Below, one piece after another: positions 34,159 to 47,326 of a stretch of 64,000 nt of DNA. The stretch covers positions 4,216,001 to 4,280,000 of the forward strand of contig NC_013729.1 of NCBI RefSeq assembly GCF_000024345.1, given 5' to 3'. Source of the DNA: Kribbella flavida DSM 17836. GTDB lineage: Bacteria > Actinomycetota > Actinomycetes > Propionibacteriales > Kribbellaceae. Within the stretch, counting starts at the first letter, position 1. Each line of letters begins with the position of its first letter. Made by a program: the position numbers and the translations under genes. The notes beneath the pieces were generated by a model. That model saw only the letters and a program-made list of their open reading frames with translations, was not told the origin of the DNA and did not search any database.

Positions 34159-35637
34159 ATGGATCGACGATGGACCTTCGGCGACCAGCTCGGCCCACAC
34201 TTCCTGGACGGTGACGACCAGCCGGTCCTGATGATCGAGTCGCGGCGGGTGTTCGCCCGGCGCCGGTTCCACCGGCAGAAGGCGCACCTGGTGCTGTCGG
34301 CGATGCGGCACCGCGCGGCCGAGCTGGGCGACCAGGTGCGGTACCTGCGGGCCGAGACCTACCGGGAAGCCCTCGCCCAGGTGTCCGAACCGCTGACCGT
34401 CTGCCGGCCCACGTCGTACGCCGCCGACCGGTTCGTCCGCCGGTTGCCCCAGGTCGAGGTGCTGCCGGCGCGGGGGTTCGTCACCAGCCAGGCCGAGTTC
34501 GCCGAGTGGGCGGGGCGGCGGGGCGCCAAGCGCCTGCTGATGGAGGACTTCTACCGCGAGGCCCGGGTGCGCCTCGGCGTACTGATGGAGGGGAACCAGC
34601 CGGCCGGCGGGCGGTGGAACTTCGACCAGGACAACCGGGAGGCCCCGCCCCGCCGGCCCACCCTCGGTACGCCGGAACCGTGGTGGCCCCGCGAGGACGA
34701 GATCGACGCCGAGGTGCGCGACGACCTCGACCGGTGGCAGCGGTCGGGCGACGTGCAGTTCGTCGGCGTCGACGGTCCGCGCAGGTTCGCGGTGACCCGG
34801 CAGGAGGCGTTGCACGCCCTCAGCGACTTCGTCGCGCACCGGCTGCCGGCGTTCGGGCCGCACGAGGACGCCATGCTGGCCGGCGACGACTGGATGGCCC
34901 ACTCGTTGCTGTCCGCGACGCTGAATCTCGGCCTTCTCGACCCGATGGAGGCGGTGGAGCAGGCCGAGGACGCCTACCGTGCCGGGGCCGCGCCGCTGGC
35001 GTCCGTCGAGGGGTTCGTCCGGCAGCTGATCGGCTGGCGCGACTACATGTGGCATCTGTACTGGCACTTCGGGCCGGACTACCGGCGCAGCAACCAGTTG
35101 GCAGCCCGGCAACCCGTGCCGGAGTGGTTCACCGAACTCGATGCCGATGGCACCGTCGGCGCGCGCTGCCTGTCCGAAGTACTGCGTGGTGTCCGTGAGC
35201 ACGGCTGGGTGCACCACATCCCCAGGTTGATGGTGCTCGGCAACTACGCGCTGCAGCGCGGCTGGTGTCCGGACGAGGTGACCGACTGGTTCCACCGCTC
35301 GTTCGTGGACGGTTACGACTGGGTGATGGTCGCGAACGTCGTCGGGATGTCGTTGCACGCCGACGGCGGCCGGCTCGCGACCAAGCCGTATGCGGCCGGC
35401 GGCGCGTACATCGACAAGATGAGCGACTTCTGCGGCGGCTGCCGCTACAACCCGAAGGTCCGGGTCGGACCGGACGCCTGCCCGTTCACCGCCGGGTACT
35501 GGTGGTTCCTCGACCGCAACGCCGACCGCCTGGCCGGCAACCAGCGCATCGCCCGCGCCTTGGCCGGACGTCACCGGCTGAGTGACCTGCCCGAGCTGAT
35601 CCTGCAGGAGCAGGACCGCGGCTCGGAGGCACCTTGA
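34159..35637 (+). CDS. FeS-containing prokaryotic photolyase (FeS-BCP, PhrB-like)
   Basis: A 492-residue member of the group of bacterial (6-4) photolyases with FAD, a lumazine antenna and a 4Fe-4S cluster. RRWTFGDQLGPHFL opens the antenna domain. The C-terminus has CGGC then C after 12 residues, matching the C-x2-C-x12-C spacing of PhrB iron ligands. FAD-binding signatures include MLGNYALQRGW and the DYMWHLYWHFG segment. It repairs UV (6-4) photoproducts with light. GGAGG eight bases before the ATG at 34159 sets the start. The next gene overlaps it. Confidence 0.9.
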   Translation: MDRRWTFGDQLGPHFLDGDDQPVLMIESRRVFARRRFHRQKAHLVLSAMRHRAAELGDQVRYLRAETYREALAQVSEPLTVCRPTSYAADRFVRRLPQVEVLPARGFVTSQAEFAEWAGRRGAKRLLMEDFYREARVRLGVLMEGNQPAGGRWNFDQDNREAPPRRPTLGTPEPWWPREDEIDAEVRDDLDRWQRSGDVQFVGVDGPRRFAVTRQEALHALSDFVAHRLPAFGPHEDAMLAGDDWMAHSLLSATLNLGLLDPMEAVEQAEDAYRAGAAPLASVEGFVRQLIGWRDYMWHLYWHFGPDYRRSNQLAARQPVPEWFTELDADGTVGARCLSEVLRGVREHGWVHHIPRLMVLGNYALQRGWCPDEVTDWFHRSFVDGYDWVMVANVVGMSLHADGGRLATKPYAAGGAYIDKMSDFCGGCRYNPKVRVGPDACPFTAGYWWFLDRNADRLAGNQRIARALAGRHRLSDLPELILQEQDRGSEAP

Positions 35638-36179
35638 GTCCACCGCCGCTGATCGTCACCGTCCGCCTGGACGACGCCGGCGCGGCCGCGTTCGACGTAC
35701 TGCGGTCCGCCCACTACCCGCCGCACCTCAACGTCCTGCGCGCCCACGTCACGCTGTTCCACCAGTTGCCCGGGCACGAGACCGACTCCGTGATCGCCGA
35801 GCTGACCGCGACGCGCTCCGACGAACCCTTCGCTCTCGAGGTCGTGGGCCCCCGTCTGCTCGGCCGCGGAGTCGCCATCGACCTCCGCTCCCCCACGCTC
35901 CACAGCCTGCACGCCGACCTCGCCCGCCGCTGGACCCCGTGGCTCACCAGACAGGACCGGCAGCCCTTCCGTCCCCACGTCACCATCCAGAACAAGGTCG
36001 ACCCGGCCACAGCTCGGCAGCTCCACGATGAGCTGGCCACCACGCCCTGGCCGCCCGTTTCCGCGATCGGCTGGTCCCTGTGGCGCTACCTGGGCGGACC
36101 GTGGGACCCGGTCACCGAAATCCCCTTCCGGTCAGGGCCGCCGCCAGCGCGGCAACAACAGTCCGCGGCGGGATGTTGA
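35634..36179 (+). CDS. 2'-5' RNA ligase / 2H phosphoesterase family protein
   Basis: A 181-residue 2H phosphoesterase. The two catalytic motifs HVTLFHQLP (near residue 38) and HVTIQNK (near residue 115) are intact. Relatives open 2',3'-cyclic phosphates or process nicotinamide and tRNA-splicing intermediates. The TTG start overlaps the photolyase stop (TTGA) with GGAGG four bases upstream, so it is co-translated with photolyase; a functional link is not obvious, but coupling this tight is rarely accidental. Confidence 0.82.
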   Translation: MSPPPLIVTVRLDDAGAAAFDVLRSAHYPPHLNVLRAHVTLFHQLPGHETDSVIAELTATRSDEPFALEVVGPRLLGRGVAIDLRSPTLHSLHADLARRWTPWLTRQDRQPFRPHVTIQNKVDPATARQLHDELATTPWPPVSAIGWSLWRYLGGPWDPVTEIPFRSGPPPARQQQSAAGC

Positions 36180-36275
36180 GATCGTATGACGCGGCGACGC
36201 CGTCCGACTCGGTCTGCGGTTGCCGGGTACTGAGCTGGGAACCAAGGACCAGGCAACGACGCGCGAGGAGTGATT

Positions 36276-38080
<1,805 letters not shown>

Positions 38081-38081
<1 letters not shown>

Positions 38082-39139
38082 TGCAAGCGCTCACCATCGT
38101 CGCGGGCCAAGCGGATTCCTTGCAGGTCAGCGACATGCCGGAGCCCACGCCCGGGCCGGGCGAACTGCTGGTCGACGGTCTGGCCGTCGGCATCTGCGGG
38201 ACGGACCGCGAGATGGCCGCCGCCGAGTACGGCTGGGCTCCGCCCGGCGAGGACCGGCTGATCATCGGCCACGAGTCGCTGGGGCGCGTCGTACAGGCTC
38301 CGGACGACAGTGGCTTCAGCACCGGCGATCTGGTGGTGGGCGTCGTCCGCCGGCCCGACCCGGAACCGTGCGGGGCGTGTGCGCACGGCCAGTTCGACAT
38401 GTGCCGCAACGGCCGGTACACCGAACGGGGCATCAAGGAACTGCACGGCTACGCCAGCGAGCGGTGGACCGTCGAACCGCAGTACGCCGTGAAGCTCGAT
38501 CCCGCGCTCAGCGAGGTCGGCGTCCTGATGGAACCGACCACCGTGGTCGCCAAGGCGTGGGAACAGGTCGAGAAGATCGGCGCGCGCTCGTGGTTCGAGC
38601 CGCGCACCGCCCTGGTCACCGGTGCCGGACCGATCGGGCTGCTGGCCGCGCTGCTCGGCGTTCAGCGCGGGCTCGAGGTCCACGTGCTCGACCGGGTCAC
38701 CAGCGGCGCCAAGCCCGCCCTGGTCGCCGATCTCGGCGCCACCTACCACCACACCGACGTCCAGCAGGTGGCGAAGTCGCTGCGCCCCGACGTGGTGATC
38801 GAAGCCACCGGCGTGGGCTCGCTGATCTTCGACGCGCTCGCGACCACCGGTTCGTACGGCATCACCTGCCTGACCGGCGTGTCGTCCCCCGGCCGTTCGC
38901 TCACCATCGACGCCGGCAGCCTCAACCGCGACATCGTGCTCGAGAACGACGCGATCGTCGGCTCGGTGAACGCCAACCTCGACCACTACCACGCCGCCGC
39001 CTCCGCCCTGGCCGCCGCGGATCACACCTGGCTGCAGCGCATGATCACCCGGCGGGTGCCCCTGCGTGACGCCGAAACCGCCCTCGCAGCACAACCCGAC
39101 GACGTCAAGGTCGTACTGGATCTGCAGCGCGCGGACTGA
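38081..39139 (+). CDS. Glucose 1-dehydrogenase-like zinc dehydrogenase
   Basis: A 352-residue medium-chain dehydrogenase of the glucose dehydrogenase group: GICGTDREM and GHESLGRVV (catalytic zinc), CGACAHGQFDMC (structural zinc, only three Cys), EPTTVVAKAWEQ, and the dinucleotide-binding GAGPIGLLAALL. The C-terminus has NANLDHYHAA, seen in archaeal-type glucose dehydrogenases. It would oxidise glucose to gluconolactone with NAD(P). The ATG shares a base with the GH15 stop (TGATG) after AGGAG, so the two enzymes are co-produced. Confidence 0.83.
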
Positions 39140-39158
39140 TCAGGCAGCCGTCACACGG

Positions 39159-39179
39159 TTGATGCTCGGCCTGCATCAA
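39159..39179. promoter_or_regulatory. Inverted repeat TTGATGC/GCATCAA upstream of LLM oxidoreductase
   Basis: Seven-base perfect arms around a 7-base spacer. It directly abuts a second inverted repeat at 39180-39214, so the promoter of the gene at 39233 carries two adjoining operator-like elements. Confidence 0.4.
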
Positions 39180-39214
39180 GTACCGCAGAAGCGGCATTGG
39201 ACGTACTGCGGTAC
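39180..39214. promoter_or_regulatory. Inverted repeat GTACCGCAG/CTGCGGTAC upstream of LLM oxidoreductase
   Basis: Nine-base perfect arms separated by 17 bases, ending 18 bases before the start codon at 39233. Position over the likely -35 region suggests repressor control. Confidence 0.5.
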
Positions 39215-39232
39215 CGCCCGCAGGCTGGTGCC

Positions 39233-40237
39233 ATGGACGATCCGACGTTCGGGGTGCTGCACGACTTCCGCCAGCCGCTGCCCCACCACGCAGCGATGTC
39301 CAGGTACTACGCCGAGAGCCTCGACGAGGTGGCCGCGGCCGACCAGCTGGGCTTCGACGCCGTCTGGATGTCGGAGCACCACCTCACCGCCGACGGCCTG
39401 CTGCCTTCGCCGCTGGTCATGGCGGCCGCGATCGCCGCGAGGACCACCCAGCTCCGGATCGGCACGAACATTCTCGTCCTGCCCCTGCACCACCCGCTCC
39501 GGGTCGCCGAGGATGCCGCGGTGGCCGACCTGGTCTCGGCCGGCCGCCTGGTCCTGGGCGTCGGCCAGGGGTACGCCGAGGAGGAGTTCGCGGCGTTCGG
39601 CGCCGACCGCCGGCACCGCGGCACCCTGCTCGAAGAAGGCATCACGCTGCTGCGCCGAGCGTGGTCGGCCGAACCGATCAACCTCCACGGCGAGCACTGG
39701 TCGTACAGCCAACTGTCGGTCACGCCGAAACCGGAACGGCCGATCCCGATCTACGTCGGCGGAGTCACCGCGGCCGGGTTACGCCGCGCCGCGCGACTGG
39801 GAGACGCAGTCATCATCTACTGCGCGAAGCCCGACGAGCTTCGGGCGAGGCGCGCCCTCCTCGACCAGGTCGCCCCCGGCACACCACTGACGTGTACGAG
39901 CATCCTCCACGTGGCAGACGATCCCGAGCAGGCCTGGGCGGAAGTGGCGCCCGGTATCGCCTATCTGGAAGGCCAGATCGCCACGTACGGCGGACGCGGC
40001 GACCTGCCGGAGCCGCAGCGAGGCGACTACCTGGTCGGCACGCCCGAGCAGGTGACGGAGCAACTCGTCGCTCTCCACCGCGACGTACAGTTCGATCACT
40101 TCGCCCACTGGACCCGCCTGCCCGGCCTCTCACACCATCGGGCACTGGAATCCCTCCAGCTGCTCGCGACCGAGGTCGTCCCCGCCGTCACCGAGCAGCT
40201 CTCTCCCGGCGGCGGCCTCGACCTCGGGCTCGGGTAG
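39233..40237 (+). CDS. LLM-class flavin-dependent oxidoreductase
   Basis: A 334-residue luciferase-like TIM-barrel. GFDAVWMSEHHLT, RIGTNILVLPLHHPLRVAEDAAVADLVSAGRLVLGVGQGY and the later IPIYVGGVTAAGLRRAARLGD are the family signature blocks for FMN/F420 binding. Reactions range from monooxygenation to F420-dependent dehydrogenation; the cofactor is not certain. The ATG at 39233 follows CAGGCT by six bases. A longer frame from 39197 runs through the operator-like repeats and is less likely. Confidence 0.88.
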   Translation: MDDPTFGVLHDFRQPLPHHAAMSRYYAESLDEVAAADQLGFDAVWMSEHHLTADGLLPSPLVMAAAIAARTTQLRIGTNILVLPLHHPLRVAEDAAVADLVSAGRLVLGVGQGYAEEEFAAFGADRRHRGTLLEEGITLLRRAWSAEPINLHGEHWSYSQLSVTPKPERPIPIYVGGVTAAGLRRAARLGDAVIIYCAKPDELRARRALLDQVAPGTPLTCTSILHVADDPEQAWAEVAPGIAYLEGQIATYGGRGDLPEPQRGDYLVGTPEQVTEQLVALHRDVQFDHFAHWTRLPGLSHHRALESLQLLATEVVPAVTEQLSPGGGLDLGLG

Positions 40238-40247
40238 GCGCGCTCGG

Positions 40248-40592
40248 TCATCGGCGGCGCTTCTCGATCTTGCGCAGCTCGCCCTCGGGCACCCAGGAAA
40301 CCTCGCCGTCGGCGTGCCGGACCCGGCCGACCCAGCGGCCGTCCTCGCGGACCCACGCGTCGACCACCCCCACCGGCTGCCAGATCCGCTCGACCGGCAC
40401 CGGCGGATCCACCCGCCGAACGGTCTCCGGCGGCCGGTAGCCGTGCGCGTCGTACTGCAGCTCGAGGTCAGCGGCCTCGGCACGGGCTTGCTGCCTGCTC
40501 AGCCCGGAACCACGCTGCCCGTTGGCGGCGTTGTCCCAGATCGACCAGTCGTTGTCCCCGTTGCCGGGCCGCACGTTGAAGCGTCCCACCAT
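40248..40592 (-). CDS. Small conserved-type protein of unknown function, divergent from dnaE2
   Basis: About 114 residues with no signal peptide or membrane span. The N-terminal half (FNVRPGNGDNDWSIWD to ELQYDAHG) resembles small DUF2188-type folds: short strands, a Trp, then an Ala-rich helix. The C-terminal half ends VREDGRWVGRVRHADGEVSWVPEGELR, a beta-rich unit. I do not recognise a function. The ATG at 40592 keeps the LexA-like box clear of the coding sequence; another ATG at 40622 falls inside it. It shares that box with dnaE2, suggesting DNA-damage induction. Confidence 0.65.
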   Translation of the reverse strand: MVGRFNVRPGNGDNDWSIWDNAANGQRGSGLSRQQARAEAADLELQYDAHGYRPPETVRRVDPPVPVERIWQPVGVVDAWVREDGRWVGRVRHADGEVSWVPEGELRKIEKRRR

Positions 40593-40612
40593 GACCCCAG
40601 GGTGCCACACAT

Positions 40613-40628
40613 TCGAAAGCATGTTCTA
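40613..40628. promoter_or_regulatory. LexA (SOS) box between dnaE2 and its divergent neighbour
   Basis: TCGAAAGCATGTTCTA matches the actinobacterial SOS box TCGAAC-N4-GTTCGA at 10 of 12 defined positions, and dnaE2 is a known LexA target in mycobacteria. It lies 65 bases before the dnaE2 start. Confidence 0.6.
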
Positions 40629-40692
40629 CTGGCACCGGAGGGTTCGGCCGCCGCCGGCCAGGCGGCGTACACGGGGTGCAGGAGGTGGTGCG

Positions 40693-44130
<3,438 letters not shown>

Positions 44131-44162
44131 CCCGGCTGCGCCGACATTCGCCCGGCCGGCCG

Positions 44163-44187
44163 GTTTCGACGGCGGTGCCGCGGGTAA
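44163..44187 (+). promoter_or_regulatory. SigB/SigF-type stress promoter before DUF2188 gene
   Basis: GTTT (44163-44166), a 15-base spacer and GGGTAA (44182-44187) match the general-stress sigma consensus of actinobacteria, GTTT-N14-16-GGGTAY, with one base off at the end. Confidence 0.5.
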
Positions 44188-44283
44188 CAGAGACCTTCTC
44201 TGCGCAGGAGAGGTGATGCCTGTGCCGCTGCCGAGGTCGGGCCCGGGCACCCGCATCGTGGCCTACCGCAACCAAGGAGCGTC

Positions 44284-44508
44284 ATGTCCAGAGGCGATGT
44301 CGAGACCTACTACGCGATGGGCGCGTGGCACAGCCGGATCGAAGGCGAGGCCAGCCCGTTCGCCACCGGTGGCACGAAGGCCGAGCAGGTCGCCACCGGC
44401 GCCGAGGAGGCCAGGCGCCGCCGGTGCGACCACATCATCAAGAACGCGTACGGCCGGGTCGACGACCAGCACTCCTACCGCCGGAGCCCGCACCAAGCCA
44501 CCAGGTAG
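44284..44508 (+). CDS. DUF2188-like small protein
   Basis: A 74-residue soluble protein: WHSRIEGEASPFATGGTKAEQVATGAEEARRRRCDHIIKNAYGRVDDQHSY has the DUF2188 pattern of a Trp strand, a switch at the TKAEQ helix and a final strand ending in a GRxxxxxSY-type segment. The function of DUF2188 is unknown; members are often stress-induced. AAGGAG six bases before the ATG is a strong ribosome binding site, and a stress-type promoter lies about 100 bases upstream. A run of 13 C follows the stop directly. Confidence 0.75.
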   Translation: MSRGDVETYYAMGAWHSRIEGEASPFATGGTKAEQVATGAEEARRRRCDHIIKNAYGRVDDQHSYRRSPHQATR

Positions 44509-44521
44509 CCCCCCCCCCCCC
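44509..44521. repeat. Homopolymer of 13 C
   Basis: Thirteen consecutive C directly after the TAG stop of the DUF2188 gene. The opposite strand has G13, which could slip in replication or form a G-quadruplex. Assembly error in length is possible. Confidence 0.9.
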
Positions 44522-44601
44522 GACGACGTCCCCGCCGAGGACGCCACTCAGCCTGCCCGCTCGCCGCAGCAGCGACCGCTGTCCGGTGCCTGGCACGGGA
44601 G

Positions 44602-44631
44602 TTGCCAGAGCGGCCGGCCGCCGCATAGGTT
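44602..44631 (+). promoter_or_regulatory. Promoter of the ABC importer operon
   Basis: TTGCCA (44602-44607), 18-base spacer and TAGGTT (44626-44631). The 5' leader that follows contains the hairpin CTGCGA-N5-TCGCAG (44642-44658) just before the ribosome binding site. Confidence 0.45.
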
Positions 44632-44675
44632 TCCGTCGGACCTGCGATCGAGTCGCAGATGGAGCGGAGGATCCG

Positions 44676-46295
44676 GTGGGGCTGGGCAAGTCGAGGGCCG
44701 TCGCGGCGGCGCTTTCCCTGGCGGCGGTGCTGACGGCGTGTACGGCCGGTGTCGACTCGGCGAACACGCCGGGAAGTGGCGCTTCCGCCGCGGCGCGGGA
44801 GCTGCGGCTGGCGATCGGTGGTGAGTCGGCGGACGGCTACGACCCGACGCTGGGCTGGGGGCGGTACGGTTCTCCGCTGTTCCAGTCGACGTTGCTGGCC
44901 CGGGACGCGGACCTGAACATCGTCAACGACCTGGCCACCAAGCACTCCGTCAGCGCGGACGGGCTGGTGTGGACCGTCGACCTGCGCGGCGACGCCCAGT
45001 TCAGCGACGGGCGGCCGGTGACCGCGGACGACGTCGCCTACACGTTCTCCACGGCGAGCAGGAGCGGCGGCCTGACCGACGTCACCGCGCTGGCGAAGGC
45101 TGTTGCCGTCGACAAGGACACGGTCGAGCTGCACCTCACCCGGCCGCAGAGCACGTTCGTGAACCGGCTGGTGTCGCTGGGAATCGTGCCGAAGCACGCC
45201 CACGGCAAGGACTACGCCCGCGCACCGATCGGCTCCGGCCCGTTCACCTTCGTGCAGTGGGACGAAGGCCAGCAGTTGATCGTCCGGCGCAACGACAAGT
45301 ACTACGGCCCCAAGCCGGCCTTCGAGCGGGTGGTGTTCTCCTTCACCGGCGAGGACGCCACTCTCGCGGCCGCCAAGGCCGGTCAGCTCTCCCTGGCCGC
45401 CGTTCCGTCCGGCCTGGCGAAGACCACGGTGAACGGGATGCGCCTGGTCCCGGTGCAGTCGGTGGACAACCGCGGCATCGTCTTCCCGTACGTCGCGGAC
45501 ACCGGCCGGACGTCGAAGGACGGGCTGCCGATCGGCAACGACGTCACCGCCGACCAGGCGATCCGCCGGGCGGTCAACTACGCGGTGGACCGGGACGCGC
45601 TGGTGGACGGCGTACTGGAGGGCTTCGGGTCTCCCGCGACCGGCCCGGTCGACGGCATGCCGTGGTACGAGCCGTCCTCGGCCATCCGATCGAACGACGC
45701 CACCAAGGCGAAGGCGGTTCTCGACTCCGCCGGCTGGACCGACAGCGACGGCGACGGCATCCGCGAGCGCGGCGGCCGGAAGGCGTCGTTCACCCTGTTG
45801 TACCCCGCCGAGGACACCCTGCGGCAGGGGCTCGCACTCGCCGTCGTGGACATGCTCGAGCCCGTCGGCGTGCAGATCGTGAGCAAGGGCGTGAGCTGGG
45901 ACGTGATCGACAAGCGCAAGCACGCCGACGCCGTACTGTTCGGGTGGGGCAGCCACGACCCGACCGAGATGTACAACCTGTACTCCGCCACCCAGGCCGG
46001 GACCGGGTACTGGAACGCCGGCCACTACGCGAACCCGGTCGTGCAGAAGAACCTGGACGCCGCGCTCGGCGCCACCGACCAGAACCAGGCGACCAGGTAC
46101 TGGAAGGCCGCCCAGCGGGACGCGAACGGCGTCGGATTCGGCCCGTCCGGAGACGCGGCGTGGGCCTGGCTGGTGAACCTGCAGCACACGTACTTCGTCA
46201 GCAACTGCCTCGACCTCGGCAAACCGCAGATCGAGCCGCACGGCCACGGCTGGCCGATCACGGCCGGCATCACCGGCTGGCGCTGGACGTGCTGA
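44676..46295 (+). CDS. ABC transporter substrate-binding lipoprotein, Nik/Opp family
   Basis: A 539-residue family-5 solute-binding protein. The N-terminus is a lipoprotein signal with lipobox LTAC, so it is tethered outside the membrane. VWTVDLRGDAQFSDGRPVTADDVAYTF and PIGSGPFTFVQWDEGQQLIV are family-5 signatures; the large domain near the end contains WGSHDPTEMYNLY. GGAGG five bases before GTG 44676 sets the start. First gene of a five-gene importer; nickel, metallophore or peptide are possible substrates. Confidence 0.88.
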   Translation: MGLGKSRAVAAALSLAAVLTACTAGVDSANTPGSGASAAARELRLAIGGESADGYDPTLGWGRYGSPLFQSTLLARDADLNIVNDLATKHSVSADGLVWTVDLRGDAQFSDGRPVTADDVAYTFSTASRSGGLTDVTALAKAVAVDKDTVELHLTRPQSTFVNRLVSLGIVPKHAHGKDYARAPIGSGPFTFVQWDEGQQLIVRRNDKYYGPKPAFERVVFSFTGEDATLAAAKAGQLSLAAVPSGLAKTTVNGMRLVPVQSVDNRGIVFPYVADTGRTSKDGLPIGNDVTADQAIRRAVNYAVDRDALVDGVLEGFGSPATGPVDGMPWYEPSSAIRSNDATKAKAVLDSAGWTDSDGDGIRERGGRKASFTLLYPAEDTLRQGLALAVVDMLEPVGVQIVSKGVSWDVIDKRKHADAVLFGWGSHDPTEMYNLYSATQAGTGYWNAGHYANPVVQKNLDAALGATDQNQATRYWKAAQRDANGVGFGPSGDAAWAWLVNLQHTYFVSNCLDLGKPQIEPHGHGWPITAGITGWRWTC

Positions 46296-47326
46296 ACACC
46301 ACCGACGCCCCCGAAGAAGCCGCCATTCGCCCTCGCGGGTCCGGCCTGGCCGGAGCCGTGGTCAGCAGGCTCGTTCGGCTCGCCCTGCTGCTGGTCGCGG
46401 TCGCGGTGGCGTCGTTCGCCCTGATGCTGGGATCACCGGTCGACCCGGTCGACGCCTATGTCGGCGCGGACATCGCGGCGATCGGTCCCGAGCAGCGCGA
46501 GCAGATCGCCGAGCGCTGGGGGCTGAACGATCCACCGGCCGAACGCTTCGGCAACTGGCTGTCCCACGTCCTGCGGGGCGATCTCGGGCACTCGCACACC
46601 TTCAACCAGCCGGTCACCGAGGTGATCGCGGGCAAGTTCCTGACCAGCCTGGCGCTGATGGCCGTGGCATGGTGCCTGTCCGGGGTGATCGGGTTCGGCC
46701 TCGGCCTGATCGCCGGCGTACAGCGCGGACGGCTCGTGGACCGGGTGATCACGTGGTGGGCCTACGTGCTGGCGTCGGCGCCCACGTTCTGGGTCGGACT
46801 GCTGCTGCTGTACGCGTTCTCGGTGTCGCTGCAGTGGACACCGGTGTGCTGCGCCGTACCGGTCGGGCAGGTCGCCAGCGAGGTGGGGCTGCTCGATCGG
46901 CTGCACCACCTTCTGCTGCCGGCGTTCACGCTGAGCCTGGTCGGCATCGCGCCGGTGGTGCTGCACACCCGGCAGGCGGTCTCCGTCGCGATGGCGAGCG
47001 ACTACGTCGCCTTCGCCCGGGCCCAGGGCGAACGCTCCACCGGCCTGGTGATCCACCGCGTACTGCGGAACGCCGCCGGCCCGGCACTGCTGCTGCAGTT
47101 CAGCTCGCTGGGCGAGTTGTTCGGTGGCTCCCTGCTCGCCGAACACGTCTTCTCGTACCCCGGCCTCGGTGCGGCGACCACCGCCGCGGCCCTCGGCCAG
47201 GACGTCCCGCTGCTGCTGGGAATCGCCTTGTTCACGGCGGTCTTCGTCTACACCGGCAACCAGCTCGGCGATCTGCTGCACGGCTGGCTCGACCCGCGGA
47301 CCCGGCGGACGGAGGCCGCGCGGTGA
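46289..47326 (+). CDS. ABC transporter permease 1 (DppB/NikB type)
   Basis: A 345-residue inner-membrane permease with six helices. DPVDAYVGADIAAIGPEQREQIAERWGLNDP is the extracytoplasmic region typical of DppB/NikB, and DYVAFARAQGERSTGLVIHRVLRNAAGPAL the EAA coupling loop. The GTG overlaps the end of the substrate-binding gene by seven bases, and the stop overlaps permease 2 as GTGA. Confidence 0.85.
   Translation: MLNTTDAPEEAAIRPRGSGLAGAVVSRLVRLALLLVAVAVASFALMLGSPVDPVDAYVGADIAAIGPEQREQIAERWGLNDPPAERFGNWLSHVLRGDLGHSHTFNQPVTEVIAGKFLTSLALMAVAWCLSGVIGFGLGLIAGVQRGRLVDRVITWWAYVLASAPTFWVGLLLLYAFSVSLQWTPVCCAVPVGQVASEVGLLDRLHHLLLPAFTLSLVGIAPVVLHTRQAVSVAMASDYVAFARAQGERSTGLVIHRVLRNAAGPALLLQFSSLGELFGGSLLAEHVFSYPGLGAATTAAALGQDVPLLLGIALFTAVFVYTGNQLGDLLHGWLDPRTRRTEAAR

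Noticed and set aside
34089..34214. Overlapping small frame starting in the photolyase operator (MSERARSGPELP...)
   Set aside because: No ribosome binding site or -10 box at correct spacing; overlaps the photolyase frame out of phase.
44216..44300. Upstream frame with strong GGAGAGG before the DUF2188 gene
   Set aside because: It runs through the DUF2188 gene out of frame with no protein character; the AAGGAG before 44284 is the working site.
44509..44675. Possible cobalamin or metal riboswitch before the importer
   Set aside because: I looked for B12-box, guanidine and TPP elements and found none; only a simple hairpin is present.
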